NCBI GenBank assembly: GCA_910586125.1
Contig: CAJUHP010000006.1
Span: 42,557 to 106,556, forward strand
Length of the DNA stretch: 64,000 bases
Source of the DNA: an uncultured Lachnospiraceae bacterium
GTDB lineage: Bacteria; Bacillota; Clostridia; Lachnospirales; Lachnospiraceae
Direction: 5' to 3'
Shown one piece after another: positions 1-9,105 of the stretch; position 1 is the first letter of the stretch, and every line of letters starts with the position of its first letter. The notes beneath the pieces were generated by a model. The model searched no databases, was not told the origin of the DNA, and saw only the letters and a program-made list of their open reading frames with translations. A program made the translations under genes and the position numbers.

Positions 1-287
1 TGCTTTTCCAGGCAGTATGCCCGCACCAGAGGGGAGGGGCGATACATCTTGTAAAAATCCTGAATTTCCTGCGGAATATCAATATAGCGGTCTTCGTCGT
101 TTAACTCCTGCCTCACCAGTTCCTCGCAAAAAACAACGCTCAACTCTTCTGCTGACATCGGCTGATGTGTGACAGGATTCAAAAGAGGGGCCGGCTTCTC
201 CTTCATATCGGCCCGCACGTTGTACCACTGCTTGGGCATCTCGTTCTCTTTCAGATAAATTTTGTAGGGAATGGCCTGTTTGTTCAT
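1..287 (-). CDS. trpB: Tryptophan synthase beta-like (TrpB2 type), N-terminal part
   Basis: This is the first 95 residues of a minus-strand gene that runs off the left edge. The protein starts MNKQAIPYKIYLKENEMPKQ and continues with a KPAPLLNPVT stretch and a YRPSPLVRAYCLEK segment, which I recognise as the N-terminus of the TrpB2 branch of tryptophan synthase beta chains (PLP enzymes that condense indole with serine). The ATG at 285-287 has an AAAGGAG site about ten bases upstream. A tryptophan-specific T-box leader lies directly upstream, which supports the tryptophan assignment. The PLP lysine and the rest of the fold lie outside the window, so family placement rests on the N-terminus plus the leader. 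Confidence 0.85.
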   Translation of the reverse strand, partial: MNKQAIPYKIYLKENEMPKQWYNVRADMKEKPAPLLNPVTHQPMSAEELSVVFCEELVRQELNDEDRYIDIPQEIQDFYKMYRPSPLVRAYCLEK

Positions 288-387
288 GTTCGCGTTCTCC
301 TTTCCATTCGACATAAATTTTTCTCTCGGCGTTCTGGGAAAAGGGACTTTTGAGCGGCGATGTCTATCCGTCTCCATCGACGTCTCA

Positions 388-430
388 ACAAAAAAAGCCC
401 CTGTCCCAGCAAATATCTGCAGGGACAAGA
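388..430 (-). terminator. T-box intrinsic terminator
   Basis: On the minus strand TGTCCCTGCA and TGCTGGGACA form a stem with a short loop, followed by GGGGC and a run of seven T. It sits directly after the T-box core and about 100 bases before the start codon, as expected for the regulated terminator of the leader. Confidence 0.9.
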
Positions 431-655
431 GCTGTCAAAAACTCCTGCGGTGCCACCCGGCTTGGTGTGATGCCACACCCTCTCAGCGCATACCAGCATA
501 TGCCGATCTTTGGTAACGGAGGATCCTCTCCGGCTTGCCTACTGTCTTTCGGCTTGCCCTCAGAAGCCCATTCATCTCTGTTCCCTGTACCGCATCTCAG
601 CGCCTGCGGCTCTCTGTGACATGAGATCGTCAGAAATTACTTACACTTCCTCATC
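388..655 (-). ncRNA. T-box leader, tryptophan specifier (TGG)
   Basis: Read on the minus strand, the leader carries the T-box core GGGTGGCACCGCAGG at 444-458, which pairs with the uncharged tRNA acceptor end. A Stem I distal part around 560-600 contains GAATGGGCTTCTGAG, matching the usual GAAnnnACCTCTGAG specifier-loop context. The specifier triplet read from it is TGG (568-570), the tryptophan codon, consistent with the TrpB2-like gene downstream. An intrinsic terminator follows the T-box core. Expected behaviour: uncharged tRNA-Trp stabilises the antiterminator and switches the gene on. The exact 5' end is estimated from the promoter. Confidence 0.93.
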
Positions 656-666
656 GGTTTAATAGG

Positions 667-695
667 ATTATAGGCACAAGGAAAGAATTTGTCAA
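667..695 (-). promoter_or_regulatory. Promoter of the T-box/trpB transcript
   Basis: On the minus strand a perfect -35 TTGACA (690-695) and a perfect -10 TATAAT (667-672) are separated by 17 bases, placing the start of transcription near 660 just ahead of the T-box leader. Confidence 0.85.
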
Positions 696-800
696 GCGCT
701 TTTTGCCGGGCAGAATACGCACGCCCTTGGGTTGGACAGGCGGCTGCTCTTGCAGCGGCGTCTATCGGATGGCTGAGGCATCATAAGAATGATCCACGGC

Positions 801-2813
801 TCAGAAAATCCGGCTTCCCACCTGAAAGACAATCGCCGCCGCCGCCCAGGCCAGCGCCACCTGAAATGCCACCATCTCAAGCGTCCATCTCCAGGAATGC
901 GTCTCCCTGCGTATCGCTGCCACCGCCGCCATACAAGGACTGTACAGCAGGCAAAAGACCATCAGCGCATAGGCGTTGACCGGGCCAAAACCATTGGCGG
1001 CCAATATTTCGGACAACTGGCGCATGCCTGCCTCCGAATTGATATTGCCGACGGCAAAGAGCACGGAGAAGCTGGAGACCACCACTTCCTTGGCGGACAA
1101 ACCGCTGATTAACGCCACCGCGATCTGCCACATCCCCAGACCGGCAGGAATCAGAAACGGAACCAAAAAGCGTCCGACTCCGGCGCCGAAGCTGTCCGCG
1201 ATATCCGAAACGATTCCGCCCGGACCGTAATTGAGCAGAAACCAGAGGAGAATCGAGGCTATAAAAATGGTGGTTCCGGCTTTCGTCAGATAGTCTTTCA
1301 CCTTCTCCCACACATAGATGGCAATGGTTCGGGCGTTGGGCGTCTTATATTCAGGCAGTTCGATCAAAAGCGCATGTTCTTCTCTCGAAGGAAACAGCCT
1401 GTTTCCCGCCAAAGCTACGCCAATCGCCACAACAACGCCCAGCAGATACAGCGAATATGCCGTCAGCATCGCACAATCCGGAAAGAACATCCCCGCAAAC
1501 AGGACATAGATCGGCAGTCTGGCGGAACAGGACATAAACGGCGTGATCAGGATGGTTCTGCGCCGGTCCCGCTCGCTCTCAAGAGCGCGGGTTGCCATCA
1601 CAGCCGGGACCGTACAGCCGAACCCAAGAACCATCGGCAGAAACGCTTTTCCGGACAGCCCCACCATTCCCATGACCGAGTCCATCACATAGGCCACGCG
1701 GGCCATATAGCCCGAATCCTCCAAAAAGGCCAGCGCCAGAAACAGAATAAAGATATTCGGCAGAAAAGTCAGAATTCCGCCGACCCCGGCGATGATCCCG
1801 TCCACAACCAGGGACACGAGCCAATCCGCCGTTTTGACCGCCGATAAAAACGACCCGACGGAAGAGGAAAAATAATCCAGCCCCGTCTCAAAATAGCCCT
1901 TCAAGAAGTCTCCCACCGTAAAGGTAAGGCCGAAGACAGCCGCCATAATCAGCAAAAACAGAGGAATCCCCCAGACTCTGTGAGTCAGAACCGCATCAAT
2001 CTTTTCGGTAAACGCCGCTTTTTCCTCTTTGTGGAACAGACATTCCTCCACCAGCTCTTCTATGTAGTCATATTTTCCGTTTATGATATCATTTTCGTAG
2101 GAGCGGTCCAGAATCTCCGGCGCCTGCACCGGCCAATGTCTGCGGATCTCCTCGTCGTCTTCCAGCAATTTGATCGCCAGCCAGCGGTCATTTTCCATGC
2201 GGGAACCAACGCTTTTGCATTGTTCCCGCAGCATCTGCTGCAGCTTTGTGATCTTGGCCTCCAGACCTCTTTTATAGGTGACAACCTTTTCATTGGGGCC
2301 TTCCTCATAGTGATGAACTACCGCGTGCAAAAGTACGTCCAGACCCGTTCTCCGCCTGGCCGACACCGGCACCACCGGGATCTCTCCCAGCATCTCCGGC
2401 AGACGGTGCATGTCGATCTCCATCCCCCGCTCCTCCACGATATCCATCATATTCAGAGCCAGAACCACCGGTTTTTGCAGCTCCAAAAGCTGCATGGTCA
2501 GATAGAGGTTTCTCTCCAGGGAGGAGGCGTCCACCACGTTGACGATGACGTCGATCCCCTCCTCCAAAATACATTTGCGGGAGACCCGTTCCTCTATGGA
2601 ATAACAGGTCAAGCTGTAGATTCCCGGCAGATCAATCAGACGCAGCTTCTGCCCCTTGTATTCCGCCTCCCCCTCCACCCGCTCCACCGTAACGCCAGGC
2701 CAGTTGGCTACCTTCAGGCTCGCGCCGGTAAATGCGTTAAACAGTGTAGTCTTGCCGCAGTTGGGATTGCCCACAAAGCCCACCGTCAATGTCTGTTTGC
2801 TGGATGTTTTCAT
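801..2813 (-). CDS. feoB: Ferrous iron transport protein B
   Basis: FeoB is the membrane permease for Fe(II) uptake, with a cytosolic GTPase domain. The 670-residue protein has the G1 motif GNPNCGKT at residues 15-22, a DLPG G3 motif, an NMMD G4 motif, then a GTPase-associated helical region and about eight hydrophobic segments from about residue 280 to the end. The start is the ATG at 2811-2813, which overlaps the feoA stop by four bases (ATGA). The reading frame is open further upstream, but that part lies over feoA and is not protein-like. Length fits the family. The region 696-800 beyond its stop shows no convincing terminator. Confidence 0.97.
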   Translation of the reverse strand: MKTSSKQTLTVGFVGNPNCGKTTLFNAFTGASLKVANWPGVTVERVEGEAEYKGQKLRLIDLPGIYSLTCYSIEERVSRKCILEEGIDVIVNVVDASSLERNLYLTMQLLELQKPVVLALNMMDIVEERGMEIDMHRLPEMLGEIPVVPVSARRRTGLDVLLHAVVHHYEEGPNEKVVTYKRGLEAKITKLQQMLREQCKSVGSRMENDRWLAIKLLEDDEEIRRHWPVQAPEILDRSYENDIINGKYDYIEELVEECLFHKEEKAAFTEKIDAVLTHRVWGIPLFLLIMAAVFGLTFTVGDFLKGYFETGLDYFSSSVGSFLSAVKTADWLVSLVVDGIIAGVGGILTFLPNIFILFLALAFLEDSGYMARVAYVMDSVMGMVGLSGKAFLPMVLGFGCTVPAVMATRALESERDRRRTILITPFMSCSARLPIYVLFAGMFFPDCAMLTAYSLYLLGVVVAIGVALAGNRLFPSREEHALLIELPEYKTPNARTIAIYVWEKVKDYLTKAGTTIFIASILLWFLLNYGPGGIVSDIADSFGAGVGRFLVPFLIPAGLGMWQIAVALISGLSAKEVVVSSFSVLFAVGNINSEAGMRQLSEILAANGFGPVNAYALMVFCLLYSPCMAAVAAIRRETHSWRWTLEMVAFQVALAWAAAAIVFQVGSRIF

Positions 2814-3037
2814 ACAGCCGCCTCCTTCACCTGAATCCCCTCCGCAATCCGGCGGCCGACGGCCAGACGTGTTCCCCTCACTTTGATGATCATACAGCCG
2901 CCTCTTTTTCTGTTCAGCACGGTGATCTTCGTCTGTCCGGTCAGCCCCAGCGCTTCCAGCCGGCGCGTCACCGCATCCATAATGTCGATCGTTTTCACCT
3001 CGTAGATCCGACCGATTTCTCCCTCGCTCAATTTCAT
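2810..3037 (-). CDS. feoA: Ferrous iron transport protein A (SH3-like)
   Basis: FeoA is a small SH3-fold cytosolic partner of FeoB. This 75-residue protein (MKLSEGEIGR start) contains the typical ALGLTGQTKITVLNRKRGG segment and an IKVRGTRLAVGRRIAE end, as in FeoA domains. The ATG at 3035-3037 is preceded by GGGAGGGAGA, and upstream ATGs in frame lack a site and are not conserved in character. It overlaps feoB by four bases, so the two are translationally coupled in one iron-uptake operon. Confidence 0.93.
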   Translation of the reverse strand: MKLSEGEIGRIYEVKTIDIMDAVTRRLEALGLTGQTKITVLNRKRGGCMIIKVRGTRLAVGRRIAEGIQVKEAAV

Positions 3038-3143
3038 TCTCTCTCCCTCCCTTGGGTGTGTCTGCATGTTCAAACCTGCCCCGATCCGGACTCCGCATGC
3101 GGTCCGAAACATTTTCTTGGTTAGTGTATCCTTACTACAGATT

Positions 3144-3173
3144 ATTGTAATATCCTGGCAGGGGAAATGTCAA
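3144..3173 (-). promoter_or_regulatory. Promoter of feoAB
   Basis: On the minus strand TTGACA (3168-3173), an 18-base spacer and TACAAT (3144-3149) make a good sigma-A promoter about 105 bases upstream of feoA. A metal regulator (Fur- or DtxR-type) would be expected, but I could not define an operator with confidence. The rest of the 303-base gap up to the polymerase gene shows no gene or RNA that I recognise. Confidence 0.7.
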
Positions 3174-3340
3174 GAAGAAATTGCAGGCAGCCATGCGAAT
3201 TGCCTTTCCCTTTCGCGTCCTATTCTATTTTAGACCGTACATCCTATTTTCAGAAAAAAGATAAAAGAACACGATTGTAAGATTAAAACAAAAGGCACCG
3301 GGAGACAATAGGCTTCAGAAAAAAGTTTGCAGGAGCCTGC

Positions 3341-4627
3341 ATGAGTATTCATAAACAAATCTCCTCCACAAAAAGACGTTATCTCTGCATTGATCTGAAA
3401 TCCTTCTACGCCTCCGTGGAATGCGTAGAGCGGGGACTTGATCCCATGACCACAAATCTGGTGGTAGCCGACCCAGAACGCAAGTCCGGCACCATCTGCC
3501 TGGCCGTATCGCCCTCGCTGCGTAAACTGGGCGTGAAAAACCGCTGCCGCGTCTTTGAAATCCCGCCCCATCTGTCCTATATCCAGGCGCCGCCCCGTAT
3601 GCAGTTGTATATCCGATACTCCGCGGACGTTTACTCAATCTATCTGAAATACGTGGCAAAGGAAGATATTCACGTCTATTCCATCGACGAAGCATTTTTG
3701 GATATTACGGATTATCTAAACGCATACGGACTTTCTCCCAGGGAACTGGCCCGCCGGATTATGGAGGATATCGTCTCTTCATTGGGCATCGCGGCCGCCT
3801 GCGGAGCCGGCACCAATCTGTATCTGGCCAAAGTAGCTCTGGATCTCTGCGCCAAACATATGCCGGACAGAATCGCCAGCCTGGACGAAGGTCTGTACCG
3901 CCAAAGCCTGTGGGAACACCGCCCCATCACCGATTTCTGGCGCATCGGCCCCGGCACGGCAAAGCGGCTGGCATCCTACGGCATTTATACTATGGGACAG
4001 GCCGCTCACACCAGCGAAGCGCTTCTGTACCGTCTCTTTGGCGTGGACGCGGAATACCTGATCGATCATGCCTGGGGACGCGAACCTGTCACCATCGCCC
4101 AGATCCGTGCCTACCAGCCGTTAAACCGCTCTCTTTCCAGCGGACAAGTTCTGATGCGGGATTACAGCTACGAAGAGGGACTTTTGATTCTCAAAGAGAT
4201 GGCGGACCTGCTCTGCCTGGAACTGACCGAACGCCGCCTAATCACAGATTCTCTGTCCCTAAATGTAAGCTATTCCGGCCGCTGTCCGGGTTCCGTTCAC
4301 AAAAGCGCCGCTATGACGACGGCCACCGATTCCAGCCGTGTTATCACCGGATATTTAACCGGGCTGTACTCTAAATATACAGACCGCCTGCGGCCGGTGC
4401 GCCGGATTTCCATCTCGTTTCATCATGTGAGAGAGCGCGGGCTGGAGCAATATGACCTTTTCAACGATCCGGCCATACTGGAACGAGACAGGAAGCTTCA
4501 AACCGCTGTACTGGAGATCAAAAAGAAATTCGGAAAAAACGCGGTTTTGCGCGGAATGGATCTGCTGAGCGCGGCAACTACCCGGCAGCGGAACGAACAG
4601 ATTGGAGGACACAGAAGTGGAGAATAA
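3341..4627 (+). CDS. Y-family DNA polymerase (DinB/UmuC-like)
   Basis: This is an error-prone Y-family polymerase of 428 residues used for translesion synthesis. The first catalytic Asp is in CIDLKSFYASVE (D18), with the conserved YASVE steric gate region, and the second acidic pair is in YSIDEAFLD (D116, E117). A helix-hairpin-helix segment (WRIGPGTAKRLASYGI) follows near residue 200, then a little-finger domain. An AGGAG ribosome site precedes the ATG by five bases. It overlaps the YolD-like gene downstream, the arrangement seen for UvrX/UmuC-like polymerases of Firmicutes rather than for housekeeping Pol IV. A single half-match to an SOS box upstream is too weak to call. Confidence 0.95.
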   Translation: MSIHKQISSTKRRYLCIDLKSFYASVECVERGLDPMTTNLVVADPERKSGTICLAVSPSLRKLGVKNRCRVFEIPPHLSYIQAPPRMQLYIRYSADVYSIYLKYVAKEDIHVYSIDEAFLDITDYLNAYGLSPRELARRIMEDIVSSLGIAAACGAGTNLYLAKVALDLCAKHMPDRIASLDEGLYRQSLWEHRPITDFWRIGPGTAKRLASYGIYTMGQAAHTSEALLYRLFGVDAEYLIDHAWGREPVTIAQIRAYQPLNRSLSSGQVLMRDYSYEEGLLILKEMADLLCLELTERRLITDSLSLNVSYSGRCPGSVHKSAAMTTATDSSRVITGYLTGLYSKYTDRLRPVRRISISFHHVRERGLEQYDLFNDPAILERDRKLQTAVLEIKKKFGKNAVLRGMDLLSAATTRQRNEQIGGHRSGE

Positions 4628-4940
4628 CCGGGCCAAGATTTTTATGCCTTTTGACGCGCTGCCTGGATTTCGGGAGGCGCTGGCCGAGCGGGAACGCATT
4701 GCCGTCCCCCGGAGCGAACTCTCTGTCGATGCCCAGGAAGAGCTGGACCGGAAAATAAAAGAAACCCGCCCCGGCGATCTGGTAACGGTGATCTATTACA
4801 GCCGGGACGAGTATGTGAAATTATATGGACTGGTTTCCAAAATAGACTGTGAGAGGCGTATTCTTCAGGTAGCGGGATGCGAGGTCCCCTTTTCGGATCT
4901 GGCCCGCCTTGCGATTTGCTCCGTCACAAAAAACAAATAG
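4617..4940 (+). CDS. YolD-like protein
   Basis: This is a small protein of 107 residues with the YolD-like opening RAKIFMPFDALPGFREAL and a later GDLVTVIYYSRDEYVKLYG segment. YolD-like proteins are commonly encoded beside Y-family polymerases in Firmicutes and are thought to act with them, possibly as UmuD-like accessories. I chose the GTG start at 4617 because GGAGG (4604-4608) is spaced correctly for it; a TTG at 4602 is in frame but precedes that site. The gene overlaps the polymerase stop by 11 bases, so the two are co-translated. Confidence 0.85.
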   Translation: MENNRAKIFMPFDALPGFREALAERERIAVPRSELSVDAQEELDRKIKETRPGDLVTVIYYSRDEYVKLYGLVSKIDCERRILQVAGCEVPFSDLARLAICSVTKNK

Positions 4941-4960
4941 CAAGCCCTTTGGAACCGCTT

Positions 4961-5764
4961 TCAAGCCTCTTTTCGGCCGACAAAGAGCAGATGATTGCTC
5001 ATCCCCAAAAGCTCCGGCTTTTCACAGGCGTAGAAGTGATAGCGCAGATATTGGCGGTAGCTCTCCTTGCTCATCGCGTTGATCTCCTCTTCCATCAGCT
5101 CACTGGCGCCGTCGGAGGCTACTTCATGAAGCAGCGAGACGCCGTTTTCTCGCAGCATCCCGCGGGCCTGCGCCGCCGTGACAAAGACAAACGGAAAATC
5201 ATGCAGCCGCAGCGTTTCATGGTCATAGTCGCCGGTTTCAAAATAGGAGCCGTCACGGCGCAGCTCTGTCAGAAATACCATGTCGTGGTTGATGAAGGAA
5301 AAAAACAGGGTTCCATCCTTTTTGCACACGCGCTTCGCCTCTTCGATGCAGCGCCGGCGATCCTCTTCGCTGTGCAGATGGTACAGCGGCCCGAAGAGCA
5401 GTACGATGTCAAAGCTCTCGTCAGCATAGGCGGACAAATTTATCGCGTTGCCCTGGCGAAGATCAACCGGCAGACCGCCGGACAATTTTCTGCGAAAGGC
5501 CCGGATATTGCTGTCCGAAAGCTCCAGTGCGCTGACTTCATATCCTTTTTCTGCAAAGTATAGGCTGTATTCGCCCGCGCCCGCGCCGATGTCCAAAAGC
5601 TTCATGCCCGGAACCGCGTATTTCTCAATATATTTTACTGTGGTGAGGAATTCGACGCGAGCCGCTTTGCTGCGATTCAGACGAGTATCTTCATTAAATA
5701 TCTCATATATCCGCTTTATCTGCTCCGTCTCATCCGATATCGCCCGCAATTCTTCCAAATTCAT
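4961..5764 (-). CDS. Class I SAM-dependent methyltransferase
   Basis: This 267-residue protein has the Rossmann methyltransferase motif I LDIGAGAGEYS near residue 57, an acidic residue at the end of the next strand (ALELSD), a DIVLLFGPLYHL motif IV region and a later substrate-lid region. The family is broad and the methyl acceptor cannot be read from sequence. A GAGGAGG site stands ahead of the ATG. It lies 43 bases downstream of aspS on the same strand and may be read with hisS-aspS. Its 3' end converges with the YolD-like gene only 20 bases away. Confidence 0.85.
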   Translation of the reverse strand: MNLEELRAISDETEQIKRIYEIFNEDTRLNRSKAARVEFLTTVKYIEKYAVPGMKLLDIGAGAGEYSLYFAEKGYEVSALELSDSNIRAFRRKLSGGLPVDLRQGNAINLSAYADESFDIVLLFGPLYHLHSEEDRRRCIEEAKRVCKKDGTLFFSFINHDMVFLTELRRDGSYFETGDYDHETLRLHDFPFVFVTAAQARGMLRENGVSLLHEVASDGASELMEEEINAMSKESYRQYLRYHFYACEKPELLGMSNHLLFVGRKEA

Positions 5765-5807
5765 CCGCTACCTCCTCGATTGCTTCGACCAGCTCTCCGC
5801 TGATCTC

Positions 5808-7613
5808 CTATTCTTCCTGTGCAGCCGTCTCTGGCTGACTGACAGTGATGCCCAATTCTTCCAGTTGCTTGGCGTCCACGCCGGCAGGGGCCTCGCACAT
5901 CAGGCAGGAAGCGTCTTTTACCTTCGGGAACGCGATGACATCCCGGATACTGTCAGCGCCGGTCATCAGCATCACCACGCGGTCCAGACCAAACGCCAGC
6001 CCGGCGTGAGGCGGTACGCCATAGCGGAAAGCATCCAAAAGAAAGCCGAACTGCTCATGGGCGGACTCCTGTGTAAAGCCCAGCACCTGCAGCATTTTCT
6101 CCTGGATATCCGCCTGATGAATCCGGACGCTGCCGCCGCCCAGCTCCGTGCCGTTCAACACGATATCATAAGCTTTGGCCCGGACTGCGCCGGGATCGTT
6201 GTCAATCCGCGGCCAGTCCTCTTCCATGGGCATCGTAAAGGGATGATGCTTCGCCATAAAGCGGCCCTCCTCCTCGGAGTACTCAAGCAGCGGGAAGTCT
6301 GTCACCCACAAAAAGCGGAAGTCTTCTTTTTTCATGAGGCCAAGCTGCCTTCCCAGCTCCAAGCGCAGATTGCCCAGCACATCCCAGACAACCGGATTGC
6401 GATCCGCGGCAAAAAACAGCAGATCGCCGGGCTTTCCCTCCATAGCGGCAGCCAGCTCCTGCAGCTCCTCCGGCTTCATAAACTTGGCAAAGGAAGACTT
6501 AAAGCTTCCGTCCTCCTGGATTGCCAGGTATGCCAGCCCTTTGGCACCGAATCCCTTGGCAAACTCCACCAGCGCGTCAATCTTCTTGCGGGGCATTCCT
6601 GCCTGGCCGGCGGCGTTGATGCCGCGCACGGAACCGCCTGCGGCCAAAGCGTTCTGAAAGACAGCAAAGCCGCAGTCTTTCACCACATCGGACACATCCT
6701 TCAATTCCATGCCGAAACGCATGTCCGGTTTGTCGGAACCAAAACGGTCCATCGCCTCCTGCCAGGTCAGACGAAGCAGAGGAAGCGAGACCTCAATGCC
6801 GCAGATTTCCTCAAACAGTTTTTTGACCAGGCGCTCGTTGACTTCCAGCACATCGTCCACATCCACAAACGACAGTTCCATATCAATCTGGGTAAATTCC
6901 GGCTGGCGATCCGCCCGCAGGTCCTCGTCGCGGTAGCAGCGGGCAAGCTGAAAATACCGGTCATAGCCGGAACACATCAAAAGCTGTTTAAACAACTGGG
7001 GCGACTGGGGCAGCGCGTAGAAGCTGCCGGGATGCACCCGGCTGGGAACCAGATAATCCCTGGCGCCCTCCGGCGTACTCTTGATCATCGTGGGCGTCTC
7101 AATCTCCAAGAAGCCTTCTTTGGTCAGAAATTCACGTGTCGCCATGGCAACCCGGCTGCGCAGCGCCAGATTCCGCTGCAGATCCGGACGGCGAAGGTCC
7201 AGATAGCGGTATTTCAGGCGAAGCTCTTCCTTGGTCCGGCTGCCTGCCTCAATCGGGAACGGCGGCGTCTCGGATTCCGAAAGGATGCGCAGGCTCTTCG
7301 CCCGGATCTCAATGTCCCCTGTCTTCAGATTTTCATTGACCGCCCCCTGTCGCAACGTCACTTCCCCCTGCACCGCGATGACAAACTCGCTGTGCAGGCC
7401 GCCTGCTTTCTCAAAAACCTCTGCTCCGCAGTCGCACTCCTCAAAAATAATCTGTAAAATCCCGCTCCGATCCCGCAGATCAGTAAAAATAATACCGCCC
7501 TTATTCCGGCTTTTCTGCACCCATCCCATGACTGTGACCGTCTGTCCGAGGTTTTCTCTTGTCACTTCCGTACATCTGTGGCTTCTGTGAAGCCCTCTCA
7601 TGGATTCCGCCAT
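5808..7613 (-). CDS. aspS: Aspartate--tRNA ligase
   Basis: Aspartyl-tRNA synthetase of 601 residues, the full bacterial length. It has an N-terminal OB-fold anticodon-binding domain, the class II motif 2 segment FQLARCYRDEDLRADRQPEF, an inserted GAD domain in the middle, and motif 3 GLAFGLDRVVMLMTG near the C-terminus. Bacterial AspRS can be discriminating or non-discriminating (also charging tRNA-Asn); this cannot be settled here. It follows hisS by 88 bases on the same strand, a very common gene pair in Firmicutes. Confidence 0.98.
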   Translation of the reverse strand: MAESMRGLHRSHRCTEVTRENLGQTVTVMGWVQKSRNKGGIIFTDLRDRSGILQIIFEECDCGAEVFEKAGGLHSEFVIAVQGEVTLRQGAVNENLKTGDIEIRAKSLRILSESETPPFPIEAGSRTKEELRLKYRYLDLRRPDLQRNLALRSRVAMATREFLTKEGFLEIETPTMIKSTPEGARDYLVPSRVHPGSFYALPQSPQLFKQLLMCSGYDRYFQLARCYRDEDLRADRQPEFTQIDMELSFVDVDDVLEVNERLVKKLFEEICGIEVSLPLLRLTWQEAMDRFGSDKPDMRFGMELKDVSDVVKDCGFAVFQNALAAGGSVRGINAAGQAGMPRKKIDALVEFAKGFGAKGLAYLAIQEDGSFKSSFAKFMKPEELQELAAAMEGKPGDLLFFAADRNPVVWDVLGNLRLELGRQLGLMKKEDFRFLWVTDFPLLEYSEEEGRFMAKHHPFTMPMEEDWPRIDNDPGAVRAKAYDIVLNGTELGGGSVRIHQADIQEKMLQVLGFTQESAHEQFGFLLDAFRYGVPPHAGLAFGLDRVVMLMTGADSIRDVIAFPKVKDASCLMCEAPAGVDAKQLEELGITVSQPETAAQEE

Positions 7614-7701
7614 TTTGGCACCTTCTTTCTTCTATCCGTTTCTCTTTATAGGGGGACACGGCATTTTGCCGTATCTCTCTGTATTCGGCTGGTATCGCCG
7701 G

Positions 7702-8961
7702 TTATTCGCCTCTCTGTTTCCAGAATTCCTTAAATTCTGTATATCCTTCTTTTTCTAGCTGCTCCTTCTGAAATTTCTTGTTCTTATTCATCCGGACCAC
7801 AAAAACCTGCGCCCCCTGTTTTCTCTCCTCGCTGGCTTCTCTCAGAATCGGGATCAGTTCCTCCCCGCTCATGCCTTTCTCGATCAAAAAGGCTTTCTTC
7901 TTTGATGCCGTGGGAACGACAAAGCCCTGATCCATCAAAATTGTGACGATCCGTTCAAAACCGATAGAAAAGCCGCAGGCGGGCGTCGCCTGTCCCGTAA
8001 ATTTGCCGATCATCTCATCGTAGCGGCCGCCGCCGGCTACCGAACCGCTTAACTCCGGCATTTTCACCTCAAAGATGGAACCGGTGTAATAGGACATCCC
8101 CCGCACCAGCGTCGGGTCAAATACCAGATCAAAATGAACAGAGGCCGAAGCCCGCACGCTGTCCAGAATCAGAGCCATATTTTCAGCCACCCCTTCTGCA
8201 AGCGCGTCTCCCAGCTTTTCTTTTAGGGAGGAGAGCCCGTCCTCCCCTGTCTTTCGTTCTGCAAAAAGATCCAGATACCGTCCGACCACTTCCTCCGAAA
8301 AACCGGACTCAATCAATTCTGCGGACACACCGTCTTTCCCGATTTTATCCATCTTATCCAGTATAATAAACACCGAATCAAAATCTTTTTCCTCAAAACC
8401 GCTGTATGCGGCCATGGCCCTCAGCATACGGCGGTCGTTAAAGCACACTTGAAAGCCGGTAAAGCCCAGCTTTCCCAGAAGCGTCGTGGTAGCTTGCATC
8501 AGCTCGATCTCCGCCAGAGCGGTCGGCTCTCCCAGAATGTCGATATCGCACTGCATAAACTGACGGAAGCGTCCCTTCTGCGGCCGCTCCGCCCGCCAGA
8601 CCGGCCCCATCTGCAGCGCTTTAAACGGGGAGGGCAGCTCCGCACCGTGAGCCGCATAATAGCGCGACAGCGGCACCGTCAGATCATAGCGCATCCCGAA
8701 ATCCACCACGTCCTCCTCCGCGGCCGCCTCCGCGATCTTCAGCTTTTCCCCTCTTTTTAACACCTTGAAAATCAGCTTTTCATTCTCTCCGCCCTGCTTC
8801 CCGGTCAGATTTCCAATATTTTCCATGCAGGGGGTTTCCATATGAAAAAAGCCGAAACGGGAATAGGTATCCGTAATCAGATTCCACACATAATCCCGCA
8901 CCTGCATCTCCGCAGGCAGAATATCCCGCATGCCTGTCACCGGCTTCTTATTAAACGCCAT
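7702..8961 (-). CDS. hisS: Histidine--tRNA ligase
   Basis: Histidyl-tRNA synthetase of 419 residues. Class II motif 2 is in GPVWRAERPQKGRFRQFMQC, the histidine-specific RGMSYYTGSIFEV block is near residue 290, and motif 3 is ACGFSIGFERI. The C-terminal anticodon-binding domain ends the protein. It heads the hisS-aspS pair and has its own promoter about 100 bases upstream. No T-box was found in the leader, so it is probably not controlled by tRNA-His charging in that way. Confidence 0.97.
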   Translation of the reverse strand: MAFNKKPVTGMRDILPAEMQVRDYVWNLITDTYSRFGFFHMETPCMENIGNLTGKQGGENEKLIFKVLKRGEKLKIAEAAAEEDVVDFGMRYDLTVPLSRYYAAHGAELPSPFKALQMGPVWRAERPQKGRFRQFMQCDIDILGEPTALAEIELMQATTTLLGKLGFTGFQVCFNDRRMLRAMAAYSGFEEKDFDSVFIILDKMDKIGKDGVSAELIESGFSEEVVGRYLDLFAERKTGEDGLSSLKEKLGDALAEGVAENMALILDSVRASASVHFDLVFDPTLVRGMSYYTGSIFEVKMPELSGSVAGGGRYDEMIGKFTGQATPACGFSIGFERIVTILMDQGFVVPTASKKKAFLIEKGMSGEELIPILREASEERKQGAQVFVVRMNKNKKFQKEQLEKEGYTEFKEFWKQRGE

Positions 8962-9058
8962 GCTTTTTCTCTCCTCTCTCGCCTTCCCGCACGCCCGAAA
9001 CGCGCTGGCTTTACCCGGTTTTTGGCCGAACCGCCTTCCCGGATATCTATATCAGATT

Positions 9059-9087
9059 ATCATACAGGAATCCCGCGATATTTGCAA
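9059..9087 (-). promoter_or_regulatory. Promoter of hisS-aspS
   Basis: On the minus strand TTGCAA (9082-9087), 17 bases, TATGAT (9059-9064). It drives hisS and probably aspS. It is back to back with a plus-strand promoter at 9106. Confidence 0.65.
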
Positions 9088-9105
9088 GATATAACGAAAA
9101 GAAAT

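Noticed and set aside
3120..3137. TTAGTGTATCCTTACTA imperfect palindrome near the feoAB promoter, possible metal-regulator box
   Set aside because: The half-sites match only partly and no single consensus (Fur or DtxR) fits; kept out of the feature list.
3266..3282. GAACACGATTGT resembling an SOS (LexA) box upstream of the Y-family polymerase
   Set aside because: Only the left GAAC half matches the Firmicutes GAAC-n4-GTTC consensus, so I do not call an operator.
5448..7457. A 669-codon plus-strand open frame opposite aspS
   Set aside because: It is the antisense shadow of aspS: no ribosome site, low-complexity His/Gln-rich product, no family features, while the minus strand encodes an intact synthetase.
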